Shown here: positions 41,146-52,061 of the stretch, piece by piece
Layout: each line of letters opens with the position of its first letter
Numbering within the stretch: position 1 is the first letter of the stretch
Source: Actinomycetota bacterium
GTDB taxonomy: Bacteria; Actinomycetota; Actinomycetes; Nanopelagicales; Nanopelagicaceae
Direction of reading: 5' to 3'
DNA length: 64,000 nucleotides
NCBI GenBank assembly: GCA_016870365.1
Contig: VGBW01000002.1
Span: 1-64,000 of the forward strand
Notes under the pieces: generated by a model
What the model was told of the DNA's origin: nothing
The model's database searches: none
The model's input: the letters and a program-made list of their open reading frames with translations, nothing else
Position numbers and translations under genes: made by a program

Positions 41146-41167
41146 CCCTTGAGGTAATTTCTCCTCT

Positions 41168-42211
41168 ATGAGGCGCGCACGAATCCTTCTCTTTGCACTT
41201 TTCTTGGCTTTGGCAAATTTGCCTAGCTATCAAGCTCATAGTTCTGAGTGGAGTATGACTGAAGATATGGGTCTTCATCTAAGGATGAATATGAATGGCG
41301 TCTCCCCACATGTGGAGAGAATAAATGGCCTTGATCGGGTGTGGAGATCAGATGGACCTACCGGAACTGTAATCAGCGACTGCAATGAAGGAGGCGTCTG
41401 CACCAATGTTTCAGTGCCATCTCGTCTTGGAGTTGATTTCACAGTTGTCACATTTGCCAACGGCACAAAGCGCGCCTATTTCAAAGACATTGATGGCGCC
41501 AATCAACAGGTTTATTCAGCTCCTTGCAGTGATGCAGGATGCACCACTATTGGCGCAAGGACTGCTACTTCAAGTGAGATGAGAGTTCCAACTGGCACTA
41601 AAGCATGGGGTGTTCCAGATCCTGTATTGCTGCCAGATGGTCGGGTGCGAATCTACATAGTGGAAAGCCCAGTGCCAGGAAAGTGCACAGAGAAGATTGC
41701 TTCCTATATCTCTAACGATGGAATCTCATTTACCAAGGAGCCAGGCTGGCGCTTTGAGAATGGCTATGTTGATACTGAGATCTTGCGTGCTAAGCAAGGC
41801 GATTACGTCATGATCATGGCCGATATTGGCTGCACTAGCACCAATCGCCAGATGCTCTTTGTTAGTACTTCAAAGGATGGCTTGATCTGGACAACACCTC
41901 AACTTCTTACAGGACCCGGCGTAGAAGGGCTAGATCCAACGGGATATGAAGTATCACCAAATGTTTTTCGTATCTATTACTCCCAAGGCGGACCATCACA
42001 GACATTCATAGTCAAGCGTGGTGTATTGAGATTTACTCCAGCTACGGTTGTGATGTCAACCCCAACGCCTACGCCCACAGCATCAGTTGCACCAACTCCA
42101 ACTAAGTCGGCAGTTGCTAGGAAAACATCTATCGCCTGCTTTAAAGGTAAAGCTGTGAAGAAAGTTACTGCTTTGAACCCTAAGTGCCCTGCGGGCTATA
42201 AGAGGAAGTAA
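41168..42211 (+). CDS. Secreted protein of unknown function with CFKGK...CPAGYK tail
   Basis: The 347-residue protein has a signal peptide (about 1-23). A repetitive beta-rich body (about 30-280) includes WGVPDPVLLPDGRVRIYIVESP, ISFTKEPGWRFENGYVDTEIL and PNVFRIYYSQGGPSQT, resembling the five-bladed propellers of glycosidase/sialidase-like proteins. A TPTPTPTASV linker (about 297-315) and a basic Cys-pair tail (SIACFKGKAVKKVTALNPKCPAGYK in pieces) follow. The tail occurs on other exported proteins of freshwater Actinobacteria as far as I recall, perhaps for wall binding. It has its own slot between rplA and the L10 leader. Confidence 0.65.
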   Translation: MRRARILLFALFLALANLPSYQAHSSEWSMTEDMGLHLRMNMNGVSPHVERINGLDRVWRSDGPTGTVISDCNEGGVCTNVSVPSRLGVDFTVVTFANGTKRAYFKDIDGANQQVYSAPCSDAGCTTIGARTATSSEMRVPTGTKAWGVPDPVLLPDGRVRIYIVESPVPGKCTEKIASYISNDGISFTKEPGWRFENGYVDTEILRAKQGDYVMIMADIGCTSTNRQMLFVSTSKDGLIWTTPQLLTGPGVEGLDPTGYEVSPNVFRIYYSQGGPSQTFIVKRGVLRFTPATVVMSTPTPTPTASVAPTPTKSAVARKTSIACFKGKAVKKVTALNPKCPAGYKRK

Positions 42212-42254
42212 TTCACGCTCGGTTTTGACCGAACTGCGCCCCTAATCTAATATC

Positions 42255-42370
42255 TGCCTCCTCGCCAGAGACTGCTGGTTTCAGATCGCAAGGTCTGAAG
42301 TAAATGTCGAAAGACAACCCGCATAGGTTCGAGCGGATCACCCCGCGCGTTTCTATGCGTCGGGGTCTTT
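42255..42370 (+). promoter_or_regulatory. Ribosomal protein L10 leader
   Basis: The 215-base gap before rplJ has the layout of L10 leaders. TTCAGA/TCTGAA forms a hairpin (about 42280-42299). CGCATAG (42320-42326) can pair with CTATGCG (42353-42359), and ACCCCG (42340-42345) with CGGGGT (42361-42366) to give a terminator-like hairpin followed by CTTTA. The last two pairings are mutually exclusive, as expected for attenuation by L10(L12)4 binding. Confidence 0.7.
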
Positions 42371-42426
42371 ACATTCATAAAGAAATTAGCAGACGACCTC
42401 TGGAGATCTAATAGAAAGGAAGCCAG

Positions 42427-43092
42427 ATGGCTCGCTCTGATAAGGCGGCATCAGTTGCTGAATTGGTCGAAGACTTCAAGTCTGCCGATGCAACTGTTGT
42501 TACCGAGTATCGCGGTCTAACCGTGACTGCGATCAAAGAGCTACGTCGCCTACTTGGTGTTGGCACTAAGTACAAAGTTGCTAAGAACACCTTGGTAAAG
42601 ATTGCTGCAAAGGAAGCTGGAGTAGAGGTCGCTGACTCACTACTAACCGGTCCAACTGCTGTGGCCTTTGTTCAAGGCGATTCAGTTGCAGCAGCAAAGA
42701 GCTTAAAGAATTTCCAGGAGGATAATCCATTCCTAGTAATTAAGGGTGGGATCTTCGAAGGAAAGGCAGTAACCACAGCTGAAATCTTGAAACTTGCCGA
42801 TCTTGAATCGCGCGAAGTTCTCTTGGCCAAGCTTGTTGGCGCTATGAAGGCATCTATGGCAAAAGCCGCTAGAGCATTTGATGCGCTCCGTATTAAGAGA
42901 GAAGCTGAATCTGGAGCACCTGCTGCCCCAGCCCCAGTTGCCCCTGCTGCAGAAACAGCACCAGTCGGGCAAAGCACAACAGAAGAAGTTGTTGAGGATG
43001 CAGCACCAGTTGCTGAAAGTACAACCCCAGAAGTTGTAGCTGAAGCAACACCGCAAACTTCTGCGCCAGTAGAACCAACAGAGAAGGCATAG
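42427..43092 (+). CDS. rplJ: 50S ribosomal protein L10 with extended acidic tail
   Basis: The L12-stalk anchor has a normal core to about residue 165, with [20 protein letters not shown] (about 20-40) and [12 protein letters not shown]. The next 55 or so residues are Ala/Pro/Glu/Thr-rich repeats ([14 protein letters not shown], then [16 protein letters not shown] twice in variant form), giving 221 residues against the usual 170-180. Such extensions occur in some Actinobacteria and their role is unknown. GAAAGGA precedes the ATG. Confidence 0.95.
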   Translation: MARSDKAASVAELVEDFKSADATVVTEYRGLTVTAIKELRRLLGVGTKYKVAKNTLVKIAAKEAGVEVADSLLTGPTAVAFVQGDSVAAAKSLKNFQEDNPFLVIKGGIFEGKAVTTAEILKLADLESREVLLAKLVGAMKASMAKAARAFDALRIKREAESGAPAAPAPVAPAAETAPVGQSTTEEVVEDAAPVAESTTPEVVAEATPQTSAPVEPTEKA

Positions 43093-43110
43093 AGAAAAGG
43101 AAATTCGCAA

Positions 43111-43509
43111 ATGGCAAAACTAACAAAACTAAGTGGCACAGACCTATTAGCTCAATTCAAAGAGATGACTCTGGCTGAGCTCTCAGATTTCGTAAAGGCA
43201 TTTGAGACCGAATTCGATGTCACTGCCGCAGCACCAGTTGCGGTTGCAGCAGCAGGTGGCCCAGCGGCAGGTGGGGCAGAGGCCGCAGCAGCTCAAGATG
43301 AATTCACCGTAGTAATTGAAGAAGCCGGCTCACAGAAGATCGCGGTGATTAAGGAAGTTCGCGCCCTCAACTCCAGCCTCGGTCTAAAGGAAGCCAAGGA
43401 TCTAGTCGATTCAGCTCCATCCACCGTGCTTGAGAAGGCTGATAAGGCAAGAGCTGATAAGGCCAAGGCCGCCCTTGAGGCAGCTGGCGCAAAGGTCAGC
43501 ATCAAATAA
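43111..43509 (+). CDS. rplL: 50S ribosomal protein L7/L12
   Basis: The 132-residue stalk protein has an N-terminal dimerisation domain ([21 protein letters not shown]), an Ala/Gly hinge (about 40-60), and the globular EF-binding domain ([37 protein letters not shown]). It follows rplJ by 18 bases, and a terminator lies 20 bases after its stop. Confidence 0.97.
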   Translation: MAKLTKLSGTDLLAQFKEMTLAELSDFVKAFETEFDVTAAAPVAVAAAGGPAAGGAEAAAAQDEFTVVIEEAGSQKIAVIKEVRALNSSLGLKEAKDLVDSAPSTVLEKADKARADKAKAALEAAGAKVSIK

Positions 43510-43526
43510 GTCCACTATTAGTCGAG

Positions 43527-43550
43527 CCCCCTCTCACAGGGGGAGTTTTG
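43527..43550 (+). terminator. Intrinsic terminator after rplL
   Basis: CCCCCT/AGGGGG stem with loop CTCAC, then AGTTTTG. It separates rplJL from rpoBC, which has its own promoter downstream. Confidence 0.85.
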
Positions 43551-43574
43551 CTATTTGACTTCCGCCCTTCTGAT

Positions 43575-43603
43575 TAGACAGCGGCGTGTCGCTAAGGTAT
43601 CCT
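43575..43603 (+). promoter_or_regulatory. Candidate rpoBC promoter
   Basis: TAGACA (43575-43580), 17 bases, TATCCT (43598-43603). Spacing is optimal for the housekeeping sigma factor. The start would be near 43610, leaving a leader of about 120 bases before rpoB. Confidence 0.6.
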
Positions 43604-43732
43604 GCCCCCTCGCTCAAAAAAACAGAGGCAGGCATATAGCGGCTGAGGCCTTCGCTTTGCTGTGCGAATGAGAAAAAGACGAAAGAGTTCGAAAACTAGA
43701 AGAAGTAGTGACTAACTTTGGAAGGGCAACTC

Positions 43733-46700
43733 TTGGCCGCGAAGACGAAATCAACTGCTCCTAACCGCATTTCCTTCGCCAAGATCCGTGAACCACAAGA
43801 AGTTCCAAATCTATTAGCTCTCCAGATCGAGAGCTTTGATTGGTTACTTGGCAATGATGCCTGGCGCGCAAGACTTGGCAAGAGCGAAAGACCAAATCGA
43901 GGAGAGATTCCTAAGACCTCGGGACTTGAAGAGATATTTGAAGAGATTTCACCGATTGAAGATTTCCAAGGATCGATGTCGCTCTCATTCCGCGATCATC
44001 GCTTTGAACCTTCCAAATACACCATCGCAGAGTGCAAAGAGCGCGATATTACATACGCTGCTCCATTATTCGTCACCGCTGAATTTACTAACAATGTAAC
44101 TGGCGAGATTAAGTCCCAGACCGTCTTCATGGGTGATTTCCCACTGATGACTCCACGCGGAACCTTCGTTATCAATGGAACAGAGCGCGTAGTTGTCTCA
44201 CAACTTGTCAGATCGCCTGGCGTCTATTTTGAAAGAGCGGTTGAGAAGGGATCTGATAAAGATATCTTCACCGCCAAGGTCATCCCTAGTCGTGGAGCAT
44301 GGCTAGAGTTTGAAATTGATAAGAAAGATTTCGTGGCAGTTCGTATCGACAGAAAGCGCAAGCAATCAGTCACAATCTTTCTCAAAGCACTCGGCTGGAG
44401 CAATGATCAGATCTTGGCTGAGTTTGGCCAGTATGAATCTGTAAGAGAGACTCTGGCTAAAGACAACGTCTCAACTCAAGATGAAGCGCTCCTTGATATC
44501 TATCGCAAGATGCGTCCAGGTGAGCCACCAACTAAGGAAGCAGCACAGACCCTTATTGAAAACCTCTATTTCAACCCCAAGCGCTATGACCTGGCGAAAG
44601 TAGGGCGCTTTAAGGTCAATAAGAAACTAGGCCTAGATCTTGACCTTGGTAAATCACTTCTGGCCATCGACGATATCGTCGGAGCGATTCGCTATATCGC
44701 AGCCCTGCATAAAGGCGAGGCGCTAATCGATTTAGGTAAGCAGGTTCGCCTTGAGACCGATGATATCGACCACTTTGGAAACCGTCGCTTGCGAACTGTT
44801 GGTGAACTAATCCAAAACCAGGTTCGCGTTGGCCTCTCTCGTATGGAGCGCGTGGTTCGTGAACGTATGACTACTCAAGATGTTGAGGCGATTACTCCAC
44901 AAACCCTTATTAATATCCGCCCCATCACCGCATCGATCAAAGAGTTCTTTGGAACATCCCAGCTCTCACAGTTTATGGATCAGACCAATCCGATCTCAGG
45001 TCTTACCCATAAGCGTCGCCTCTCAGCCCTTGGGCCTGGCGGACTATCACGCGATAGAGCCGGCTTTGAGGTAAGAGACGTTCATCCATCTCACTACGGT
45101 CGTATGTGTCCGATTGAAACGCCTGAGGGACCAAACATTGGTCTTATTGGTTCTCTTGCAACTTATGCTCGCATCACTCCATTTGGCTTTGTCGAGACTC
45201 CATATAGGAAAGTAGTCAAGGGCAAAGTCACAGATGCCGTTGATTACCTAACTGCTGATGAAGAAGACGAGCACATTATTGCCCAGGCAAACGCCCCTCT
45301 AACCGATGATAACCACTTTGCCGAAGCTAGAGTACTAGTTCGTCGCCGCGGCGGAGAAGTTGAATACATCCCAGCTGAAGAAGTTGATTACATGGATGTC
45401 TCACCTCGTCAGATGGTTTCAGTTGCCACAGCGATGATCCCATTCCTCGAGCACGATGATGCCAACCGAGCACTTATGGGCGCTAACATGATGCGCCAAG
45501 CAGTTCCACTACTTCGCGCCGAGTCTCCACTGGTGGGAACTGGCATGGAGTATCGCGCAGCAGTTGATGCCGGAGATGTGCTTCTAGCCCTCAGAGGCGG
45601 GGTAGTAAGTGAGGTCGCCTCAGATTTGATCGTGATTACCACCGATGATGGCGAGGAGGAGACCTATAACGTAGATAAGTTCATCCGCTCCAACCAAGGA
45701 ACTTCTCGCAATATGAGAGTAATTGTCAGCCAGGGGCAGAAAGTCGCTGCCGGTCAGCCGATTGCTGATGGACCAAGCACTGATCTTGGCGAGATGGCAC
45801 TTGGCAAGAACCTACTTGTGGCATTTATGTCATGGGAAGGCCATAACTATGAAGATGCCGTCATCATCTCGCAGCGCCTAGTTCAAGATGATGTGCTCTC
45901 CTCAATTCACATTGAAGAGTATGAAGTCGATGCTCGTGATACCAAACTTGGGGCAGAGGAGATCACTCGTGATATTCCAAATGTCTCTGAGGAAGTTCTA
46001 GCAGACCTTGATGAGCGCGGAATTATCCGCATCGGTGCAGATGTGGTTCCTGGCGATATCTTGGTTGGAAAAGTAACGCCAAAGGGAGAGACAGAGCTAA
46101 CTCCTGAGGAGCGCTTACTTCGCGCCATCTTCGGTGAGAAGGCCAGGGAAGTTCGAGATACCTCATTGAAAGTTCCCCATGGCGAAGGCGGAAAAGTAAT
46201 TGGCGTAAAAGTGCTCGATCTAGATGATGGCTACGACTTGCCAGCCGGAGTCAATCAAGTAGTTCGCGTCTATGTCGCTCAGAAGCGAAAGATCCAAGAT
46301 GGTGACAAGCTGGCAGGGCGCCATGGAAACAAAGGCGTCATCTCCAAGATCTTGCCAGTTGAAGATATGCCATTTCTTGGCGATGGAACTCCAGTGGATG
46401 TAGTACTAAATCCACTAGGTGTTCCAGGACGTATGAATGTCGGTCAGGTATTGGAGACCCACTTAGGTTGGGTGGCAAAGAGCGGCTGGCAAGTATCTGG
46501 TTCTAATCAAGAGTGGCAGGAGCGTCTAGGTGCAATCGGCGCGCTCTCTGCAGAGCCTGCAACTCGCCTGGCGACACCTGTTTTTGACGGCGCAAGAGAG
46601 CAGGAGATCACAGGCCTATTGGGTTCAACTCTTCCAAACGGCGATGGTGATCGTCTAGTCGGAGAGCAAGGCAAAGCGACGCTCTTTGATGGCAGAACTG

Positions 46701-47185
46701 GTCAGCCATACCGCGAGCCAATCACCGTCGGTTTCATGTATATCTTGAAGCTACATCACTTAGTCGATGACAAGATCCATGCTCGCTCCACTGGTCCTTA
46801 CTCCATGATTACTCAGCAACCACTTGGTGGAAAGGCTCAGTTCGGTGGGCAGCGATTTGGTGAGATGGAAGTTTGGGCCCTTGAAGCATATGGTGCGGCC
46901 TACACTTTGCAGGAGCTACTAACCATTAAGTCTGATGACGTTCTAGGTCGCGTCAAGGTCTATGAAGCGATCGTTAAGGGTGAAAACATCCCAGAGCCAG
47001 GAATTCCTGAGTCATTTAAGGTTCTAGTGAAAGAGATGCAATCGCTCTGTCTCAATGTTGAAGTACTTTCATCAGAAGGCGTAGCAATTGAGATGCGCGA
47101 TACTGATGAAGAAGTCTTCAAGACAGCCGAAGAGCTAGGTATCAACTTGTCACGAGTTGAACCAAGTTCTGTAGAAGAAGTTTGA
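43733..47185 (+). CDS. rpoB: RNA polymerase beta subunit
   Basis: The catalytic subunit runs 1150 residues from TTG 43733, with GGAAGGG six bases upstream; an in-frame TTG at 43718 comes before that Shine-Dalgarno. The rifampicin pocket reads [29 protein letters not shown] in pieces, with wild-type Asp, His and Ser, so no resistance substitution is visible. Other landmarks are [35 protein letters not shown] and [13 protein letters not shown]. It overlaps the reading frame upstream of rpoC only through its TGA. Confidence 0.97.
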   Translation: MAAKTKSTAPNRISFAKIREPQEVPNLLALQIESFDWLLGNDAWRARLGKSERPNRGEIPKTSGLEEIFEEISPIEDFQGSMSLSFRDHRFEPSKYTIAECKERDITYAAPLFVTAEFTNNVTGEIKSQTVFMGDFPLMTPRGTFVINGTERVVVSQLVRSPGVYFERAVEKGSDKDIFTAKVIPSRGAWLEFEIDKKDFVAVRIDRKRKQSVTIFLKALGWSNDQILAEFGQYESVRETLAKDNVSTQDEALLDIYRKMRPGEPPTKEAAQTLIENLYFNPKRYDLAKVGRFKVNKKLGLDLDLGKSLLAIDDIVGAIRYIAALHKGEALIDLGKQVRLETDDIDHFGNRRLRTVGELIQNQVRVGLSRMERVVRERMTTQDVEAITPQTLINIRPITASIKEFFGTSQLSQFMDQTNPISGLTHKRRLSALGPGGLSRDRAGFEVRDVHPSHYGRMCPIETPEGPNIGLIGSLATYARITPFGFVETPYRKVVKGKVTDAVDYLTADEEDEHIIAQANAPLTDDNHFAEARVLVRRRGGEVEYIPAEEVDYMDVSPRQMVSVATAMIPFLEHDDANRALMGANMMRQAVPLLRAESPLVGTGMEYRAAVDAGDVLLALRGGVVSEVASDLIVITTDDGEEETYNVDKFIRSNQGTSRNMRVIVSQGQKVAAGQPIADGPSTDLGEMALGKNLLVAFMSWEGHNYEDAVIISQRLVQDDVLSSIHIEEYEVDARDTKLGAEEITRDIPNVSEEVLADLDERGIIRIGADVVPGDILVGKVTPKGETELTPEERLLRAIFGEKAREVRDTSLKVPHGEGGKVIGVKVLDLDDGYDLPAGVNQVVRVYVAQKRKIQDGDKLAGRHGNKGVISKILPVEDMPFLGDGTPVDVVLNPLGVPGRMNVGQVLETHLGWVAKSGWQVSGSNQEWQERLGAIGALSAEPATRLATPVFDGAREQEITGLLGSTLPNGDGDRLVGEQGKATLFDGRTGQPYREPITVGFMYILKLHHLVDDKIHARSTGPYSMITQQPLGGKAQFGGQRFGEMEVWALEAYGAAYTLQELLTIKSDDVLGRVKVYEAIVKGENIPEPGIPESFKVLVKEMQSLCLNVEVLSSEGVAIEMRDTDEEVFKTAEELGINLSRVEPSSVEEV

Positions 47186-47202
47186 CAGGGGGAGGAAAAG
47201 AT

Positions 47203-50200
47203 ATGTTAGATGTCAACTTTTTCGATGAGCTAAGGATTGGTCTTGCCTCGGCTGGCAATATCCGCGAATGGTCATTCGGTGAGGTCAAGAAGCCAGAGAC
47301 CATCAACTACCGCACCCTAAAGCCGGAAAAAGATGGCCTCTTTGATGAGAAGATCTTTGGACCGACCAGGGACTGGGAGTGCTACTGCGGCAAATATAAG
47401 CGCGTACGTTTCAAAGGAATTATCTGCGAAAGATGCGGAGTCGAAGTAACTCGCGCCAAAGTTCGCCGTGAACGTATGGGCCATATTGAACTTGCCGCTC
47501 CCGTTACCCATATCTGGTATTTCAAGGGAGTTCCATCACGCCTGGGCTACCTTCTAGATCTTGCTCCAAAGGATCTTGAGAAGGTCATCTACTTTGCCGC
47601 CTACATGATCACCGAAGTTGACGTTGAGGCAAGGGAAGAGGACCTGCCAAAACTAGAAAAGAGATTCAACTCCAATCGCAAGAAGATTGAAACCAAGCGC
47701 GATAATGATCTAGCTCTTCGCCAAGAGAAGATGGAAAACGATTTGGCAGATCTAGAGGATGAAGGAGCAAAGGCTGATCAACGTCGTAAGGTGCGAGAAG
47801 CTGGCGAGCGTGAGCTAAAGAATATCCGTGAGCGCTCACAGAAAGAGCTAGATCGCCTCGAGGAAGTCTGGAGCCGTTTCAAGAACCTAAAGGTCCAAGA
47901 CCTTGAAGGCGATGAGAACCTATATCGCGAAATGCGTGATCGCTACGGCATCTACTTCAAAGGCTTTATGGGAGCCGCAGCGATTCAGCGCAGGCTTGAA
48001 TCCTTTGACCTTCAAGTTGAGTTCGATAAATTAAGTGTCTTAGCCGAGACTGGCAAGGGACAGAAGAAGACTCGCGCCATTAAGCGCCTCAAGGTGGTCA
48101 ACTCATTTCTAACTACCTCTAATAAACCAGCTTCAATGGTCCTAGATTGCGTTCCAGTCATTCCACCAGATCTTCGTCCGATGGTGCAATTAGATGGTGG
48201 TCGCTTTGCCACCTCTGATCTAAATGATCTCTATCGCCGCGTGATCAACCGCAATAACCGCCTAAAGAGGCTAGTTGATCTTGGAGCACCTGAAATCATT
48301 GTCAATAACGAAAAGCGCATGCTTCAAGAAGCGGTCGATGCCCTATTTGATAATGGTCGTCGTGGCCGCCCAGTAACAGGACCTGGAAATCGTCCCTTGA
48401 AATCACTTTCAGATATGTTAAAAGGAAAGCAGGGACGCTTCCGCCAGAACCTACTTGGAAAACGCGTTGATTACTCAGGTCGTTCGGTAATCGTCGCTGG
48501 TCCCCAGCTAAAGCTTCATCAATGCGGTCTGCCCAAGCAGATGGCACTTGAGCTCTTTAAGCCCTTTGTCATGAAGCGCTTGGTGGATCTAAATCATGCT
48601 CAAAACATCAAGAGCGCAAAGCGTATGGTTGAGCGTTCCAGATCTGTGGTTTGGGATGTGTTGGAAGAGGTAATTGCTGAACATCCAGTGCTACTAAACC
48701 GCGCACCAACCCTGCACCGTCTAGGTATTCAAGCATTTGAACCGCAACTTATTGAAGGAAAAGCAATCCAGATCCACCCTCTAGTCTGTACTGCCTTCAA
48801 CGCAGACTTTGATGGTGATCAGATGGCGGTTCACGTTCCACTATCTGCAGAGGCTCAAGCAGAGGCTCGTATCTTGATGCTCTCTTCAAACAATATTCTC
48901 TCCCCAGCATCTGGAAGGCCGCTGACTGCGCCAACCCAAGATATGGTCCTAGGTCTTTACTTCCTAACCTCACTTCGGCAGAAGCAATTAGGTGAGGGAT
49001 CAAGCTTCGCCTCGATAGCAGAGGGCCTGATGGCCTATGAGCAAAATAGCCTCTCACTACAAGCCAAGATAAGGGTTCGCATCAATATCAATGGCGAGCT
49101 AGTAACAAAAGAAACAACTCTAGGAAGAGCGATCTTTAATGAAGTGCTCCCTGAATCCTTCCCATTTGTTGATTACGATGTGACCAAGAAAGCACTGGGT
49201 TTGATCGTTGACAATCTAGCTGAAGGCTATCCAAAGGTTGTTGTCGCTGGGGTGCTAGATGGCTTGAAGGAGCTTGGTTTCACTTGGGCAACCAGGGCTG
49301 GAGCAACAATCGGAATCGTTGATGTAGTGACTCCGGGACGAAAGACTGAAATCCTTGAAGGCTATGAGAGCAAGGCCGATAAGGTCCAATCTCAATACGA
49401 GAGGGGTCTAATTACCGATGATGAGCGTCGTCAGGAGTTAATTGAGATCTGGACTCAGGCCACCAACGAAATCGCTAAAGAGATGGAAGATAATTTCCCA
49501 AGAACCAATCCAGTTTGGATGATGGTCTTCTCTGGTGCCCGTGGAAATATGATGCAGATCCGCCAGATTGCCGGCATGCGCGGACTTGTAGCAAATCCCA
49601 AGGGCGAGATCATTCCTCGCCCGATTAAATCTAACTTCCGTGAAGGACTCTCAGTCCTTGAGTACTTCATCTCGACCCATGGAGCTCGAAAAGGCCTTGC
49701 AGATACCGCCCTTAGAACTGCAGATGCTGGTTATCTAACCAGACGCCTCTGTGATGTGGCGCAAGATGTGATCATCAGGGAGGAGGATTGCGGAACTGAT
49801 CGCGGTCTGACTCTAAAGATTGGGAATGTCGTTGCTGGAAAACTAACCCGCGATGATCACGTTGAGACTTCAATCTATGGCCGCACGCTGGCAGAAGATG
49901 TTGTAGCAGATGGCAAGACCATCGTTGCAGCAGGTGCTGATCTTGGCGATCGCCTAATCAATGAGCTAGTCGGTTCTGGAGTTGATGAGATTAAAGTCCG
50001 CTCAATTCTTACCTGCGATAGCAAGGTAGGGCAGTGCGCTAAGTGTTATGGCCGCTCGATGGCCTCAGGCAAGTTAGTTGATGTGGGCGAAGCAGTGGGA
50101 ATCATTGCAGCGCAATCAATTGGTGAACCTGGAACTCAGCTAACCATGCGTACCTTCCATACCGGTGGTGCTGCAACCGCCTCAGGTGATATCACCCATG

Positions 50201-51030
50201 GTCTGCCTCGTGTAGTCGAGCTCTTTGAAGCGCGCACTCCAAAGGGCGTTGCTCCGATTGCAGAGACCGCAGGCGTTGTTAGCTTCCGTGAAGATTCCAA
50301 GGGCAGGAAGATCATCGTTACCCCAGAAGATGGCTCAGAAGCTGTGGCTTATCCGATTACTCGCCGTCAGAAACTTCTAGTTGAAGATGGTCAGAAAGTA
50401 AGCGTTGGACAGCAGATGGTTGTTGGAGCTATTGATCCTAAGCAAGTATTAAAGATCCTAGGAGCAAGAGCCACACAAACCCATCTAGTCCATGAGATTC
50501 AAGAGGTTTATCGCTCACAAGGCGTGGGTATTCACGACAAACATATTGAAATTGTGGTCAAGCAGATGCTTCGTCGCATCACCGTTCTTGAACCAGGTGA
50601 TACCGATCTACTTCCAGGCGAGTTAGTTGATCACCTAAGGTTCCAATCTGCTAACCGCGAAGCGGTGCAGAAAGGTGGCAAGGCTGCCAATGGTCGTCCA
50701 GAACTTATGGGTATTACTAAGGCCTCACTTGCAACCGAATCTTGGTTATCAGCAGCTTCCTTCCAGGAAACCACTCGCGTTCTAACAGATGCAGCGCTAT
50801 CTGAAAAGAGTGATCCACTCCTTGGTCTTAAAGAGAACGTCATCATTGGGAAACTCATCCCAGCAGGCTCCGGACTTGCTAGATATCGCAACATTCGAGT
50901 CGAACCTACTGAGGAGGCAAAGGCAGCGGTCTATGCTGCTTACGAAGAGTATGACTACGCACCATTTGAAACAACTGGCTCAGGGGAGGCAGTCCGCCTT
51001 GATGATTACCAAGTTGGAGAGAATCGCTAG
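47203..51030 (+). CDS. rpoC: RNA polymerase beta' subunit
   Basis: The subunit has 1275 residues from ATG 47203 ([13 protein letters not shown]), with GGGGGAGG upstream. The in-frame TTG at 47182 is before the Shine-Dalgarno. N-terminal zinc site: CYCGKYK and CERCGVEV (about 60-78). Catalytic Mg loop: [13 protein letters not shown] (about 532-544). Second zinc site includes [13 protein letters not shown]. Bridge and trigger helices are intact. The actinobacterial insert near 140-230 (coiled, Lys/Glu-rich) is present. Confidence 0.97.
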   Translation: MLDVNFFDELRIGLASAGNIREWSFGEVKKPETINYRTLKPEKDGLFDEKIFGPTRDWECYCGKYKRVRFKGIICERCGVEVTRAKVRRERMGHIELAAPVTHIWYFKGVPSRLGYLLDLAPKDLEKVIYFAAYMITEVDVEAREEDLPKLEKRFNSNRKKIETKRDNDLALRQEKMENDLADLEDEGAKADQRRKVREAGERELKNIRERSQKELDRLEEVWSRFKNLKVQDLEGDENLYREMRDRYGIYFKGFMGAAAIQRRLESFDLQVEFDKLSVLAETGKGQKKTRAIKRLKVVNSFLTTSNKPASMVLDCVPVIPPDLRPMVQLDGGRFATSDLNDLYRRVINRNNRLKRLVDLGAPEIIVNNEKRMLQEAVDALFDNGRRGRPVTGPGNRPLKSLSDMLKGKQGRFRQNLLGKRVDYSGRSVIVAGPQLKLHQCGLPKQMALELFKPFVMKRLVDLNHAQNIKSAKRMVERSRSVVWDVLEEVIAEHPVLLNRAPTLHRLGIQAFEPQLIEGKAIQIHPLVCTAFNADFDGDQMAVHVPLSAEAQAEARILMLSSNNILSPASGRPLTAPTQDMVLGLYFLTSLRQKQLGEGSSFASIAEGLMAYEQNSLSLQAKIRVRININGELVTKETTLGRAIFNEVLPESFPFVDYDVTKKALGLIVDNLAEGYPKVVVAGVLDGLKELGFTWATRAGATIGIVDVVTPGRKTEILEGYESKADKVQSQYERGLITDDERRQELIEIWTQATNEIAKEMEDNFPRTNPVWMMVFSGARGNMMQIRQIAGMRGLVANPKGEIIPRPIKSNFREGLSVLEYFISTHGARKGLADTALRTADAGYLTRRLCDVAQDVIIREEDCGTDRGLTLKIGNVVAGKLTRDDHVETSIYGRTLAEDVVADGKTIVAAGADLGDRLINELVGSGVDEIKVRSILTCDSKVGQCAKCYGRSMASGKLVDVGEAVGIIAAQSIGEPGTQLTMRTFHTGGAATASGDITHGLPRVVELFEARTPKGVAPIAETAGVVSFREDSKGRKIIVTPEDGSEAVAYPITRRQKLLVEDGQKVSVGQQMVVGAIDPKQVLKILGARATQTHLVHEIQEVYRSQGVGIHDKHIEIVVKQMLRRITVLEPGDTDLLPGELVDHLRFQSANREAVQKGGKAANGRPELMGITKASLATESWLSAASFQETTRVLTDAALSEKSDPLLGLKENVIIGKLIPAGSGLARYRNIRVEPTEEAKAAVYAAYEEYDYAPFETTGSGEAVRLDDYQVGENR

Positions 51031-51048
51031 TTGGTGAATTCTAGATAA

Positions 51049-51079
51049 TCCCCGGCCAATAATGGTCGGGGAGTATTTT
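51049..51079. terminator. Terminator after rpoC
   Basis: CCCCGGCC/GGTCGGGG (8 bp, one G-T) around AATAAT, followed by AGTATTTTAAGG. The stop of the convergent ADH gene lies at its right edge, so it may serve both. Confidence 0.85.
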
Positions 51080-52061
51080 AAGGCTTCAAAACAATCCTTA
51101 TGGGATTTCCTATTTTCTTACTTAGCTTTTCTAGAGCAAGATCTGCTTGATCAAGCGAGAGTACCTCTGTTACTGATTCAGATAACTTCAATCTTCCGTC
51201 ATTCACCATCTCAACAAGCTCTACCGTGTGATGACGTTCAGACCCATAGTGCCCTAACACTTGAGTTCGCATATAGGTAAAGGCAATGTCATTGGGAATA
51301 GTTATCGCTTCATTGGCGATTCCAACAATTACTAATCTGCCCTGCTCGCCAAGGAGTGAGAGTCCTTGCTTTCGAACCGAAGCAATTCCAGCAAAATCAA
51401 AGACAGCGTTTAGACCACGATGCTTCTTTAGCTCTTCATCGCTGGGGTCAAAGGCGCAATTCGCCCCTATTTCTAGGGCCTTTCCGCGGGCTTCTGGGCG
51501 GGGATCAATTGCAATAATCTTGCTACACCCTAGGATCTTAAGAAGTTGGATTGCATGAATTCCAAGTCCACCAATTCCAAATACTGCAGCGCTTTCACCT
51601 TTCTGCATTCTTGCAGTCGATGAAATCGCAGCCCAAGGAGTTGAAACGGCATCAGGAATAATGGCAGCTTCTTCAAAGGTAAGTGAGTCAGGAATTCCTA
51701 CCAGTAGTGCTGCTTTAGCTATGACATATTCGGCATAACCGCCATCGTAATCAAAACCAAGAGTCGTAATTTGATTCTTTTCATTTCGCTCACCAGCGAT
51801 AACAATTACTCGATCTCCAACTTGGTAACCCTTTACTCCGCCACCTAGTTGATCAATGGTTCCTGCCACTTCATGGCCAAGAGTGACTTCATCGCCTTTG
51901 AGATAACCAGGGGAGAGCGTTCCATCAAGCAAGTGAACATCTGAGAGGCAAACTCCAGCAGCACCAACTTTGATACGAACTTCTCCTTGCTTAGGAGTGG
52001 GGGTTGGAATTTCCTTTACTTCAAACTTTCGAGTGGAGATAGTAACGCGACCGGCCTTCAT
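51078..52061 (-). CDS. Zinc-type alcohol dehydrogenase lacking structural-zinc lobe
   Basis: The 327-residue MDR retains Cys, His and Glu for catalytic zinc in VCLSDVHLLDG (about 37) and VTLGHEVAG (about 60). The Rossmann loop is FGIGGLGIHAIQ (about 161). The structural Cys lobe is replaced by a short ERNEKNQITTLGF segment. It is third in a minus operon and overlaps the kinase gene by 4 bases. Given its neighbours it may oxidise an alcohol to feed acyl-CoA metabolism. Confidence 0.82.
   Translation of the reverse strand: MKAGRVTISTRKFEVKEIPTPTPKQGEVRIKVGAAGVCLSDVHLLDGTLSPGYLKGDEVTLGHEVAGTIDQLGGGVKGYQVGDRVIVIAGERNEKNQITTLGFDYDGGYAEYVIAKAALLVGIPDSLTFEEAAIIPDAVSTPWAAISSTARMQKGESAAVFGIGGLGIHAIQLLKILGCSKIIAIDPRPEARGKALEIGANCAFDPSDEELKKHRGLNAVFDFAGIASVRKQGLSLLGEQGRLVIVGIANEAITIPNDIAFTYMRTQVLGHYGSERHHTVELVEMVNDGRLKLSESVTEVLSLDQADLALEKLSKKIGNPIRIVLKP

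Noticed and set aside
44224-45130. Rifampicin resistance in rpoB
   Set aside because: The cluster region keeps the wild-type Asp, His and Ser; likewise S12 lysines are wild type for streptomycin.
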